Shown piece by piece: positions 18,833 through 27,027 of a stretch of DNA of 61,616 nucleotides. The position numbers and the translations under genes are program-made. Position 1 is the stretch's first letter. Each line of letters starts with the position of its first letter. The notes under the pieces were generated by a model. That model saw nothing but the letters and a program-made list of their open reading frames with translations, had not been told where the DNA came from and made no database searches. Origin of the DNA: Aneurinibacillus thermoaerophilus (lineage in GTDB: Bacteria > Bacillota > Bacilli > Aneurinibacillales > Aneurinibacillaceae); the NCBI RefSeq assembly GCF_900099925.1, contig NZ_FNDE01000019.1:1-61616 (forward strand), read 5' to 3'.

Positions 18833-19693
18833 TTACTTCGTTCCCCTCGTGTAATCATAGAATCCTTTTCCGGTCTTGCGTCCAAGGTGACCCGCGCGTA
18901 CCAGTTTGCGCAGCAGTGGCGCGCTGCGATACTTCGAGTCTTGTGTTTCTTCATACAGAGAGTCTTGCACATACAGCAGCGTATCGAGACCGATAAGATC
19001 AGCCAGCGCCAGCGGCCCGATCGGATGGTTCGCGCCAAGCTTCATGCCCTTGTCGATGTCCTCGGCGCTTGCCGTCCCTTCCATCAACACGAAAATCGCT
19101 TCGTTAATCATTGGAACGAGAATACGATTTACCGCAAACAGCGGCGCTTCTTTAACATCGATTGTTTCTTTGCCCATCTCTTCCACAAGAGCCTTAGCTT
19201 CCTGGTATGTCTGCTCTGTTGTGCTCTGGCCACGAATAAGCTCTACCAGCTTCATGACTGGCACCGGATTGAAGAAATGAACGCCGATGACTTTTTCCGG
19301 CCGATTCGTTACGCTGGCGATTTCCGTTACGCTCAAACCTGAAGTGTTCGTCGCGAGAATAACATCTTCGCGTACAATCTCATCCAATTTCTTGAACACT
19401 TCTTTTTTCAATTCCATATTTTCGCTGACAGCTTCAATAATGAAATCAGCGTCTTTAAGGCTGTTCCAATCTACTGTCGTTGTCAACACGCTTTCCAGTT
19501 CTTTTTTCCGCTCTTCCGTGAGGCGTCCCTTTTCAATGCTACGGTTCCAGTTTTTCTGAATGCCCGATAGTCCACGGTCAAAAAACTCTTCTTTCTGTTC
19601 TACAGCCACTACCGTAAAGCCGGCTTCCACTGCCGCCTGCGCAATACCTGAGCCCATTGTGCCGAAACCGATAATCCCGATTTTTTTTGCCAT
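18833..19693 (-). CDS. 3-hydroxyacyl-CoA (3-hydroxybutyryl-CoA) dehydrogenase
   Basis: About 286 residues from [16 protein letters not shown], which has GGGGGAG upstream; an upstream in-frame extension to 19750 overlaps the previous gene. The Rossmann motif GFGTMGSG is at the N-terminus, and the catalytic His region is [13 protein letters not shown]. The C-terminal helical domain includes [19 protein letters not shown] and the ending [12 protein letters not shown]. It is a stand-alone Hbd/MmgB-type enzyme using NAD(P)+. It sits between the hydratase and the acyl-CoA dehydrogenase with almost no spacing. Confidence 0.95.
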   Translation of the reverse strand: MAKKIGIIGFGTMGSGIAQAAVEAGFTVVAVEQKEEFFDRGLSGIQKNWNRSIEKGRLTEERKKELESVLTTTVDWNSLKDADFIIEAVSENMELKKEVFKKLDEIVREDVILATNTSGLSVTEIASVTNRPEKVIGVHFFNPVPVMKLVELIRGQSTTEQTYQEAKALVEEMGKETIDVKEAPLFAVNRILVPMINEAIFVLMEGTASAEDIDKGMKLGANHPIGPLALADLIGLDTLLYVQDSLYEETQDSKYRSAPLLRKLVRAGHLGRKTGKGFYDYTRGTK

Positions 19694-19715
19694 ATTGTTT
19701 CTCCCCCTGTTTTTA

Positions 19716-20477
19716 TTATTTATTCTGGAACCTAGGCTCCCTGCGTTCAAAGAAAGCAGCGACCCCTTCGTTCTTGTCTTCCGTTAGACAAATCTCACCG
19801 AATGCCTGCGCTTCCATCTCCAATCCTTCACTTAACGATGCTCTCAGTCCGTCATCAATCACCCGCTTTGCCGCACGAACGGCAAGCGGTCCGCGCTTCA
19901 TAATGATACCCGCCCAGCGCTTCGCTTCTTCAAGCGCGTTTTCTTCCACTAGGATCTCTACTAGACCTATACGATACGCTTCTTCAGCAGAGATAAATTC
20001 ACCGGAGAAAATCAACTGTTTTGCTTTGCCTGGCCCAACTAAGCGTGCAAGACGCTGCGTTCCGCCATAGCCGGGAATGATGCCAAGCTTTACTTCAGGA
20101 AGACCAAGCTGGGACTTGCGGCTCGCCACGCGAAAGTCGCAGGCCAGCGCCAGTTCAAGACCACCGCCCAGCGCAAAACCATCAATCGCTGCAATTACCG
20201 GCTGCTTCAATTCCGCAATGCGCTGAAAAATTCGCTGTCCTCGCCGGCAAAGTTCGATGCCATCTTCCTTCTTCAATTCCGGAAACTCTTTAATATCCGC
20301 ACCGGCTACAAATGCTTTGTCGCCCGCACCACAAATCACCACCACATCGCAGCTATCGCCGATAGTATGTAAAATTTCGTCCATCTGTTTGAAAAAGGCT
20401 TTGTTTAATGCGTTTACCGGGGGAGCATCAATCGTAATTAGACCAAGCCGGTTATCTACTTCCCAAGTTACTTTCAA
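19716..20477 (-). CDS. Enoyl-CoA hydratase/isomerase family protein
   Basis: A 253-residue crotonase-fold enzyme that hydrates trans-2-enoyl-CoA. The oxyanion-hole segments AGADIKEF and [17 protein letters not shown] are intact, with glutamates in [15 protein letters not shown]. It is the first gene of the operon, starting at a TTG 7 bases after GGAGGTG. It is preceded by a sigma-54-type promoter about 60 bases upstream, which fits regulation by the activator encoded next door. Confidence 0.94.
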   Translation of the reverse strand: MKVTWEVDNRLGLITIDAPPVNALNKAFFKQMDEILHTIGDSCDVVVICGAGDKAFVAGADIKEFPELKKEDGIELCRRGQRIFQRIAELKQPVIAAIDGFALGGGLELALACDFRVASRKSQLGLPEVKLGIIPGYGGTQRLARLVGPGKAKQLIFSGEFISAEEAYRIGLVEILVEENALEEAKRWAGIIMKRGPLAVRAAKRVIDDGLRASLSEGLEMEAQAFGEICLTEDKNEGVAAFFERREPRFQNK

Positions 20478-20533
20478 TTTTCCGCACCTCCATAACGTCT
20501 ATTACTTATCTTGGTTCAGCATTTATGATTCAA

Positions 20534-20551
20534 AAGCAATAATGGTGCCAA
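20534..20551 (-). promoter_or_regulatory. Sigma-54 (-24/-12) promoter of the acyl-CoA operon
   Basis: The minus strand reads TTGGCAC, CATTA, TTGCTTTT: an essentially perfect YTGGCAC-N5-TTGCW element. The predicted start is near 20524, about 47 bases before the hydratase start codon. The neighbouring gene encodes a sigma-54 activator. Confidence 0.88.
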
Positions 20552-20594
20552 TTTTAAAAATTTATCGCCCCTAGAAAAATAGTAATTTATATAA

Positions 20595-20643
20595 AAAGGA
20601 AACAAAAAATTTGTTTCATTAAGAAACGAATTTGTTTCCTTTT
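20595..20643. promoter_or_regulatory. Paired palindromes: activator sites and/or terminator
   Basis: Two GAAAC...GTTTC palindromes lie side by side: 20599-20617 (GAAACAAA-3-TTTGTTTC) and 20623-20638 (GAAACGAATTTGTTTC). They are enclosed by AAAAAGG and CCTTTTT, so the whole block is also one large hairpin with T runs. It lies 50-90 bases upstream of the sigma-54 promoter (a usual place for enhancer sites) and just downstream of the activator gene stop. Either or both functions are possible. Confidence 0.65.
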
Positions 20644-20685
20644 TGGATTATCAATTCCTTAAAGATACAGATTTAAAGCCATTGC

Positions 20686-22062
20686 TTATTGTATGTTGTA
20701 CTTTTTTAACCTTTGATAGAAAGTTTTGCGACTAATACCTAGCCTTCGAATTGCCTCCGTGCGAGTCCGGCTTGTCCTAAGCACTTCTTCCAGCATTTCT
20801 TTCTCTGTTTTTTCAATCAGAGCTGGAAGATTTAAAGCATTGGTGCCGGACGCATACTGTCTCGATGGCTCTATGGGAGATTCGCTCAATACGCTTCCTT
20901 CCCGCACAAATGGCGGGACATCTTCCGGCACAAAGTAAGACTTGGAGCATACAGCAATCATACGCTCCAGCACGTTACTTAGCTCACGGACATTTCCCGG
21001 CCAATCATATCGTTCAAAAATTTCGTATACTTCTTGGGTTACGGTAACTTGCTTGCGATACTTCGATTTTAATTCACTTAAAATATTATTCATCAAAATA
21101 GGCAAATCCTGTTTTCTCTCCCGTACCGGGGGAATATGGATCGGCACAATATTCAATCTATAATACAAATCTTGACGGAATTTCCCTTCCCGCATTAATT
21201 TCTGCAAATCGCGGTTCGTGGCTGCAATGATGCGTATGTCAAGCGGATATATCGTCGTGCCACCTACTTTGATAAACGCTCTTTCTTGCAATACTCGAAG
21301 GAGCTTGGCCTGAAGAAAAAGCGAAAGCTCGCCGATTTCGTCAAGAAACAAAGTTCCGCCGTTCGCCAGCTCAAATAACCCGCGCTTTCCACCTTTGCGG
21401 GACCCAGTAAACGCGCCCTCCTCAAATCCGAACAGTTCGCTTTCAAATAATGATTCCGGAAGCGAGGCCATATTAATTGCGATAAACGGTTTATCACCGC
21501 GCGGGCTCGCCTCATGAATCGCACGGGCAAACACTTCTTTCCCTACACCGGTTTCCCCGAACAACAGTACTGTCGCTTCCGAATCAGCCACCTTTTTCGC
21601 CATTTCAACTGCCTGCCGCATGCCGGGCGCATGACTTTCTAGCAACGAAAAAATTTTTTGGTTTAGCTGTTTCTCAAGCTGTGTAGAATATGTTTTATAC
21701 CGCTGCAATTCCTCCTGCAAAGCGTAGAATTCGCTAATATCCTTCATGATCGCGACCGCTCCGATCAACTCCCCTTTTTCAATTAGCGGAGTCATATTAG
21801 CAAAAATATGAATATTAAGCGAATCCAGATAGCTATAATCATTAATCAACGGCTGTCCCGTTTTAAGAACTTCCAGAATCCGCGCTTTCGGTTCGACTTT
21901 GCTAAGTTTTTTGCCGATAATTTTGTGCACAGGTACACCGAACTGTACCGAATAAGCGGTATTAACGTATACGATGGTGCTATCTTTACTGATAACTAGT
22001 ACTGCGTCATGCATTGACTCAAGTATGGAAAGCAGATGATTCTCCAGCTTCACTGTCCTCAT
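20686..22062 (-). CDS. Sigma-54-dependent activator (PAS + AAA+ + Fis HTH)
   Basis: About 458 residues from the ATG at 22062; the frame is open further upstream, and a GTG at 22053 is possible. An N-terminal PAS domain (about 5-115) precedes the AAA+ module. That module has Walker A GETGVGKE, the sigma-54-contact loop GAFTGS (canonical GAFTGA with a conservative last residue), and Walker B GGTLFLDEIGEL. The C-terminal Fis-type helix-turn-helix is TRTEAIRRLGISRKTFYQRL. It belongs to the RocR/BkdR-like group. It is encoded directly upstream of the sigma-54 operon and is its probable activator, sensing a metabolite through PAS. Confidence 0.93.
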   Translation of the reverse strand: MRTVKLENHLLSILESMHDAVLVISKDSTIVYVNTAYSVQFGVPVHKIIGKKLSKVEPKARILEVLKTGQPLINDYSYLDSLNIHIFANMTPLIEKGELIGAVAIMKDISEFYALQEELQRYKTYSTQLEKQLNQKIFSLLESHAPGMRQAVEMAKKVADSEATVLLFGETGVGKEVFARAIHEASPRGDKPFIAINMASLPESLFESELFGFEEGAFTGSRKGGKRGLFELANGGTLFLDEIGELSLFLQAKLLRVLQERAFIKVGGTTIYPLDIRIIAATNRDLQKLMREGKFRQDLYYRLNIVPIHIPPVRERKQDLPILMNNILSELKSKYRKQVTVTQEVYEIFERYDWPGNVRELSNVLERMIAVCSKSYFVPEDVPPFVREGSVLSESPIEPSRQYASGTNALNLPALIEKTEKEMLEEVLRTSRTRTEAIRRLGISRKTFYQRLKKYNIQ

Positions 22063-22217
22063 CCCCCCTTTTTTTCTATGATATATCATCTTGAATTTTT
22101 CAGCATTTGTACGCTGGTAGATGAAGATGATCATTATTTATATACACATACAGGGAGAAAGTAACAAATAATGAAAATTCCAAATAAAAAAACTATGAAT
22201 TTCTTGAAAGTTCCTTA

Positions 22218-22245
22218 TGGACATCTTGTTTGATTAAATTATAAT
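22218..22245 (+). promoter_or_regulatory. Promoter for a 31-codon ORF
   Basis: TGGACA (22218-22223) and TATAAT (22240-22245) are spaced 16 bases apart on the plus strand, about 40 bases before the small ORF. Confidence 0.5.
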
Positions 22246-22284
22246 GAGATATAGTGTAATGATTAAATAAGGCAGGGAATTCAG

Positions 22285-22380
22285 ATGGAACGATTAAAGT
22301 CGGCGCTTACACTATTCATGACCATGTCACTTATTGTTTCAGTATATGTTCTTATTTGTCTTGGCATTTCATACATTTAA
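22285..22380 (+). CDS. Candidate 31-residue single-pass membrane miniprotein
   Basis: ATG to TAA, 31 codons. It begins MERLKSALTLF and continues into one hydrophobic helix of about 20 residues ending in CLGISYI. The N-terminus is basic, so an N-in orientation is likely. It has its own promoter-like element and is followed 22 bases later by a strong terminator, so it forms a complete small transcription unit. The ribosome site (GGCAGGG) is only moderate. No family recognised. Confidence 0.55.
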   Translation: MERLKSALTLFMTMSLIVSVYVLICLGISYI

Positions 22381-22402
22381 CTTTCCTTGCTTACATTATA
22401 CA

Positions 22403-22442
22403 AAATAAGGTGGTTCTCTCCAAAAGAGGCCACCTTATTTCT
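22403..22442. terminator. Bidirectional terminator (22.4 kb)
   Basis: An 11-bp perfect stem AAATAAGGTGG/CCACCTTATTT (22403-22413/22430-22440). It can end the plus-strand small ORF and the minus-strand kinase gene that stops at 22460. Confidence 0.85.
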
Positions 22443-22459
22443 TATTCCTTCCATATCCT

Positions 22460-23173
22460 TCACCCTATCGTTTCCTCTCCGTTCTTAAAACGGAGCGTTT
22501 TTTCTTTATCATAAAAAAACAGGCGGAACAACGAAGCTCCAAATGATTTGACTGAAAAATCTGTGTCTTTCTGACTTTCATATCTTTTTTTTACAAACTC
22601 GATGACCGACTTTGGAATTCTCTGCCGGGCAATAAAACGGTAAAATAAACGATATCCTTCTTTCAAATGCTCCCAGCGTTGGTCGCTGTCCTCTTTTACA
22701 TACTCGGAAACGTCAATTAATTTCACACCCGACTTCTGCAAAATAATATTTTTTAGATGAATGTCCCGTGGATTTAACCCTACACTGCGCGCATAGCGTA
22801 TCGCTGCGTCCACTTCTTCAATAACCCAAGGGGCAATATAAATTCCTCTTAAGAGACAGTCATACAAATTGAAACCTTGTTCGTAGCTTATCACAATAAA
22901 GTTATCGCCTCTGCCGTAAAAGCGAGGAAAATATGAGGTTTCTCCCAAGCGGCGGTACGCTTCTATCTCATTCGCCAATTTTTCTTCCCGGCCCGCCGCG
23001 TACACTTTAAATGCATATCTTCTGTGTTTCCAGTACACAAACACAGCCGCATCCGTCCCGCGTCCCACGCACTCCATCTCTTTCGGCACATACGCAATAT
23101 GCACAAGTTCATTCCCATCAACCGGGACAATTTTAATTTGCTCGATCAACGGAACGATCGGTTCCCACATCAT
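22460..23173 (-). CDS. Small protein-kinase-fold protein (YrzF-like Ser/Thr kinase)
   Basis: About 237 residues. The frame is open to 23287, but the first 38 codons lie inside a riboswitch, and the ATG at 23173 follows AAGGAAAGG at 9 bases. All kinase essentials are visible: glycine loop GRGTDAAVF, the ATP lysine in YAFKVY, the helix-C glutamate in NEIEAYRRL, catalytic NPRDIHLKNIIL (Asp and Asn), and metal-binding Asp in LIDVSEY. The C-lobe is short, as in YrzF-like or lipopolysaccharide-kinase-like folds. It is preceded by a yybP-ykoY riboswitch, which suggests manganese-controlled expression. The target is unknown. Confidence 0.8.
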   Translation of the reverse strand: MMWEPIVPLIEQIKIVPVDGNELVHIAYVPKEMECVGRGTDAAVFVYWKHRRYAFKVYAAGREEKLANEIEAYRRLGETSYFPRFYGRGDNFIVISYEQGFNLYDCLLRGIYIAPWVIEEVDAAIRYARSVGLNPRDIHLKNIILQKSGVKLIDVSEYVKEDSDQRWEHLKEGYRLFYRFIARQRIPKSVIEFVKKRYESQKDTDFSVKSFGASLFRLFFYDKEKTLRFKNGEETIG

Positions 23174-23213
23174 ACGCAACAACCTTTCCTTCGCTGTTGT
23201 TTGTATTTCTGTA

Positions 23214-23398
23214 ACAAAAAAGACCTCCGCACACCGCCAAGAAACGCCCGGGCAATGTGTGAAGGTCTTGCATACCCAATGGTTCAAAAAGGGCTCGGCA
23301 TACCGAGCGATTGCATCGCTGTATTGACGATATGCCGACCGGATTGTATCCGGTAGCTACTCCCCTAATTGGAGTCAGATTTATGTCTAACTCCAATC
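23214..23398 (-). promoter_or_regulatory. yybP-ykoY (manganese) riboswitch with terminator
   Basis: On the minus strand the aptamer (about 23366-23264) carries AGGGGAGTAGC, the CGTCAATAC segment followed by a hairpin, and GCAAGACCT. These are the conserved parts of yybP-ykoY RNAs. AAGACCT then pairs with AGGTCTT followed by TTTTTT (23216-23270), a terminator that competes with aptamer stem P1. An extra hairpin (TTGGAGT...ACTCCAA, about 23367-23398) lies 5' of the aptamer. By family knowledge Mn2+ would stabilise P1 and allow read-through into the kinase gene. Confidence 0.85.
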
Positions 23399-23652
23399 AC
23401 ACTCATATACATTACATGTCATGCCTTAACAACATTTTGTGGTTCGATAATTATTATATCACACTATCCTATTGCTTATAAGGTAAAAAAATGATCTAGC
23501 ACATTCTTCCATTTTCGGCTTAAGGCTGACTCGCTCCTCCGTCCCAGGACGTAGAAAAAATCAAACGGACGCCTGTTATAGTAAAAGTGCTTGTCAGGTT
23601 AAGATAAACTCAAGAAACGGAACATGAAACAAAAAATGAAGGAGGAAAGGGA

Positions 23653-23934
23653 ATGAAAAAGAAAGGCTCCTATCTTTTCGGGATGGGATTAATGGGATTT
23701 GGTGCCATTATGCTACTTGGCATCCTCAATCTCGGGTTTCTAATTCCACTATTCATCGCCGGATTTTTCATCTATACCGGCTGGAATCTTATCAAAAAAG
23801 CCCGGGGAAAAGCAGCGGTTACTACAACCAATCCGTTATACGATATGATGCCACGCCATCCCTATGAAACCAAACAGGTCGATGAATTAGATTTATGGGA
23901 ACAAAAAATAAACCAAGGAGGAACAAATTCATGA
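23653..23934 (+). CDS. Small membrane protein (lmo0954/LiaI-like)
   Basis: A 93-residue protein with a hairpin of two hydrophobic segments (about 7-25 and 27-45) and a charged cytoplasmic tail. It resembles the small membrane partners encoded just before PspA/LiaH genes in Bacillales and Listeria. RBS GGAGGAAAGG precedes the ATG. Its stop overlaps the pspA start (ATGA), so the two are co-translated. A membrane recruiter or sensor for PspA is the likely role. Confidence 0.8.
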   Translation: MKKKGSYLFGMGLMGFGAIMLLGILNLGFLIPLFIAGFFIYTGWNLIKKARGKAAVTTTNPLYDMMPRHPYETKQVDELDLWEQKINQGGTNS

Positions 23935-24593
23935 GTATTTTAAAACGTATGCGTAATATTACACTGGCAACTATGAATCAAGTATTGGATCATGTAGAAG
24001 ATCCAGTGGCGATGCTAAATCAATACATACGGGATATGGAAAGTGAAATCTCGCAAGCAGAACTCGCGATCGCCCGCCAAGTAGCTATTGAGAAAAAATG
24101 GAAAATGATGCTCGATGAAACGGAAGCACGCATCGAAAAACGCAGTCGTCAGGCTAAACTGGCAGTAGAAGCCGGAGACGAAGCCATTGCCCGCCGTGCG
24201 CTGGAAGACAAATTAATCTGCGAAAGCAAAGCAGAAGAGTACCGCAAGCAATACGAAACCGTCCGTGGGCAAACCAATGTTCTGCGCGGACAACTACAGG
24301 AATTGAAAGATAAATTCTATGAAATGCGCAACAAGAAAGCTGCGCTTATTGCACGAGCTAACGCTGCGCGAACAACCAAGCGAATGAACGCCGCCCTTTA
24401 CTCTATTGACACAGAAAACGTGACCAAAGGATTTGAAAGAATCGAAGAGCGTGTCATGATGATGGAGGTGGAAGCGGAAGCCGGACAACACATACGCGCT
24501 GCCCACCTCTCGCTCGAAGAGCAGGAACGCCAAGCTATCCTCAACGCCAAAGTGGAAGAAGAATTGAACAAACTTCTTCAAAGTAAAGCATAA
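23931..24593 (+). CDS. pspA: PspA/IM30 (Vipp1/LiaH) family membrane-stress protein
   Basis: A 220-residue, almost wholly helical coiled-coil protein. The start is the ATG at 23931, 8 bases after AAGGAGG. The N-terminal amphipathic helix is followed by the family block VLDHVEDPVAMLNQYIRDME. Long heptad regions (about 25-200) contain EARIEKRSRQAKLAVEAGDE. PspA proteins assemble into ESCRT-III-like rings that support damaged membranes. It forms an operon with the preceding small membrane protein. Confidence 0.93.
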   Translation: MSILKRMRNITLATMNQVLDHVEDPVAMLNQYIRDMESEISQAELAIARQVAIEKKWKMMLDETEARIEKRSRQAKLAVEAGDEAIARRALEDKLICESKAEEYRKQYETVRGQTNVLRGQLQELKDKFYEMRNKKAALIARANAARTTKRMNAALYSIDTENVTKGFERIEERVMMMEVEAEAGQHIRAAHLSLEEQERQAILNAKVEEELNKLLQSKA

Positions 24594-24627
24594 TCGGGTT
24601 TAATAGGATGGAAAGAAGATGCAATAT

Positions 24628-24668
24628 AAAGACTGCCGAGGGAATGTCCCTGTGGCAGTCTTTATTTT
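24628..24668. terminator. Bidirectional terminator between pspA and HU
   Basis: AAAGACTGCC/GGCAGTCTTT with an inner GAGGGA/TCCCT stem, then TATTTTTA on the plus strand. It serves the convergent pspA and HU genes. Confidence 0.85.
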
Positions 24669-24946
24669 TATCGTCCGTTAACCGCGTCTTTTAATGCTTT
24701 ACCAGGAGAGAATGCCGGTACTTTTGTCGCCGGGATTTCGATTTCTTCCCCTGTTTGCGGATTGCGGCCTTTACGAGCTGCGCGATGGCGGCTTTCAAAG
24801 TTTCCAAAACCAATTAATTGCACCTTTTCGCCAGCTTTCAGTGCTTCCGCAATAGATGTCAGGATCGCATCAACCGCCTGAGATGCTTGTTTTTTCGTCA
24901 TCTCTGTAGATTCTGCCACTTTCTCAATCAGCTCTGTCTTGTTCAT
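24668..24946 (-). CDS. hup: HU-family DNA-binding protein
   Basis: A 92-residue HU. It opens with [13 protein letters not shown], and the DNA-binding arm contains [22 protein letters not shown], followed by the closing helix KALKDAVN. It bends and compacts DNA as a dimer. RBS AAAGGAGG precedes the ATG. In B. subtilis the main HU gene lies elsewhere (hbs near spoIVA), so this may be a paralogue or a different placement. Confidence 0.96.
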   Translation of the reverse strand: MNKTELIEKVAESTEMTKKQASQAVDAILTSIAEALKAGEKVQLIGFGNFESRHRAARKGRNPQTGEEIEIPATKVPAFSPGKALKDAVNGR

Positions 24947-25268
24947 ACATATCCTCCTTTATAATAAAAGTTTTGATGGAATCTTTTATTATATACTCAT
25001 TCTTTCAAAATACAAGCAATTTTAAACATGATTTAGAAGATAAAGCCAATTTTTTTGCTGTTTTTAGCGTACTTGATACCCAAATCTTCCAATTCTCTGA
25101 CAATATCATTCTCCTGCTCTTCTATCATCATACTTGCCAATAAGCAGAATGACAATAATATTTTCGAATTCAAAGATAGCGAATGATTGCTTTGCAATGT
25201 CAGGATAAGCTCTTTCTTCATACACTGCCATAAAATCAAAAAATCTTGTGGAAAAGGGGGGAAATGAT

Positions 25269-25490
25269 ATGGTGAAAGCAGGAAAAAAGTCGGCCACTAA
25301 ACATAAGTACGAACAAATCCCGCCAGAAGAACGTTATAAATTTACGATGAAAATTGTCACCTCAGACAAATGCATCGTCTGTAAACAACAATGCGAACGT
25401 GGTCTGACATATATTGAAAAAATGTCGCAGCCAGGTGCCATCGGCTATGGAGTACCCTGCATTTTAACGAAAGGAAAAGCCTACAAATAA
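25269..25490 (+). CDS. Small cysteine-containing hypothetical protein
   Basis: A 73-residue basic protein from the ATG at 25269 (AAAAGGGGGG upstream). It contains CIVCKQQCERG (about 38-48) and a further Cys in GYGVPCILTKG, so a zinc or iron site with four cysteines is possible. Family not recognised. It is monocistronic and convergent with the cobalamin operon. Confidence 0.65.
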   Translation: MVKAGKKSATKHKYEQIPPEERYKFTMKIVTSDKCIVCKQQCERGLTYIEKMSQPGAIGYGVPCILTKGKAYK

Positions 25491-25493
25491 AGA

Positions 25494-25540
25494 AAACCCG
25501 GCATACAAACAAGACAAGGCCTGCGTTTTATGCCGGGTTT
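25494..25540. terminator. Bidirectional terminator ending the cobalamin operon
   Basis: A perfect 12-bp stem AAACCCGGCATA/TATGCCGGGTTT. It lies 12 bases after the cobA-hemD stop (minus) and directly after the small plus-strand gene. Confidence 0.85.
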
Positions 25541-25551
25541 CTTTATCGCAT

Positions 25552-27027
25552 TTAGTTAACGATCGTTTCTTGCATAAGACAAGCCATCAAGTCCTCAATC
25601 GAAGGAGCGGCGGCAACATGAACCGTGCCACAACCAACCGAGCGGACAGCATCTGCTGTTTTTTCTCCCATACAGACAAGCATTTTGGAAGAGAGGAAAG
25701 GGAGCGGGTCGATCTCCTCGCGTTCCAGTGCATCGATAAGTATAGGCACGGAAGCTGCACTCGGAAATACAATCGCATCCACTCCTGCATCTTTCAACAA
25801 ACGCACCATATTCACATTATATTCCATGCACTCTTTTTTTTCATATACAGCCAGTACGTCACATTCGCCCCATTCCGCTTCGTAGCTTTCCGTTCGCTCC
25901 ACCACCGAAACATCGCCTACGACAAGCACTTTTTCCCTATCTGCCAGTGAAGACGGTCGCTCAGAATGTAAACCCATTTCACGAAGCTTGCGCTCTGTGC
26001 GCTGAGAAAGCGTATAAAACCGTGCTTTCAGCAAACGGATATCCCGGTTGCTACGACGATATGCCGCAAAAAAGAAATCAACGCTCTCCGGGGAAGTAAA
26101 CAAAATGTGTTCATATTCCCCGCTTCGCTCGATTGTTTGCTGCACCGTCTCATCATCCCGTTCACAGACAGCAAAATAGGGGTATTCTATAACATCGGCT
26201 CCCTGTTCCGTCAACGCTTCCGCTAGGTTTCCTTTTTCTCCGCCGGTACGCGCTACAAGAATCCGTCTTCCGAACAGCGGTTTGCGCTCGAACCATTGAA
26301 TCTTGTCACGTATGCTTACAATGTCTCCCACTAGCGTAATAGCAGGGTTTTTTAAATCGGCTGCGTTAACTTCGCGCACAATCGTTTCCAGCGTGCCCTG
26401 TACAGTTTTCTGCCGCCCCAGCGTTCCCCAGCTAATAAGCACGACCGGCGTTTGAGGCTTGCGCCCGTGCTTCATCAAATTCTTACAAATATGTGGCAAG
26501 TTCTTTACACCCATATAAAAAGCAATCGTATGGATTCCAGAAAGCGATGCCCAATCGACCACCGGCTTTCCGTCCGCCGTTTTCGCATGCCCGGTCACAA
26601 TGGCAAAGCTTGTGCCGTAGTCCCGGTGCGTCACGGGAATACCTGCATACGCAGGTGCCGCAATCCCCGCAGTAATTCCTGGTACAATCTCGTATTCCAC
26701 ACCGTGCTTGGCCAACTCTTCCGCTTCTTCCCCTACCCGGCCGAATACGGAAGGGTCGCCACCTTTTAAGCGTACAACTCGTTTGCCTTCCTGCGCTTTT
26801 TGGACAAGGAGCTCATTAATCGCTTCCTGGCGCAATGTATGATGCTTCGGGAACTTGCCGCAGTAGATAAATTCCGCGTCCGGCCTCGCAAAACGTAAAA
26901 AACGCGGATTGGCCAAACGGTCATACACAATGACATCAGCATTTTTAAGGCATTCAAGTCCGCGGACAGTAATCAATTTTTCGTCTCCGGGGCCTGCCCC
27001 CACCAGATAAACTTTCCCGGTTCTCAT
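25552..27027 (-). CDS. cobA-hemD: Fused uroporphyrinogen-III methyltransferase / uroporphyrinogen-III synthase
   Basis: A 491-residue fusion. Residues 1-245 are the SAM-dependent methyltransferase SUMT (VGAGPGDEKLITVRG; VRLKGGDPSVFGR; VPGITAG), which makes precorrin-2. Residues 255-490 are HemD (RRILVARTGGEKGNLAEALT), which closes uroporphyrinogen III. The fusion supplies the corrin ring precursor from hydroxymethylbilane. It is the last gene of the operon and overlaps cbiA by 4 bases. A precorrin-2 dehydrogenase is not present in the operon. Confidence 0.94.
   Translation of the reverse strand: MRTGKVYLVGAGPGDEKLITVRGLECLKNADVIVYDRLANPRFLRFARPDAEFIYCGKFPKHHTLRQEAINELLVQKAQEGKRVVRLKGGDPSVFGRVGEEAEELAKHGVEYEIVPGITAGIAAPAYAGIPVTHRDYGTSFAIVTGHAKTADGKPVVDWASLSGIHTIAFYMGVKNLPHICKNLMKHGRKPQTPVVLISWGTLGRQKTVQGTLETIVREVNAADLKNPAITLVGDIVSIRDKIQWFERKPLFGRRILVARTGGEKGNLAEALTEQGADVIEYPYFAVCERDDETVQQTIERSGEYEHILFTSPESVDFFFAAYRRSNRDIRLLKARFYTLSQRTERKLREMGLHSERPSSLADREKVLVVGDVSVVERTESYEAEWGECDVLAVYEKKECMEYNVNMVRLLKDAGVDAIVFPSAASVPILIDALEREEIDPLPFLSSKMLVCMGEKTADAVRSVGCGTVHVAAAPSIEDLMACLMQETIVN

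Noticed and set aside
18832-19038. N-terminal 69-codon extension of the acyl-CoA dehydrogenase frame
   Set aside because: It overlaps the preceding dehydrogenase gene, has a non-native composition (many Arg/Cys), and a normal family N-terminus with ribosome site begins at 18831.
23174-23287. N-terminal extension of the kinase frame
   Set aside because: It lies within the riboswitch and its terminator; the start at 23173 has a good ribosome site.
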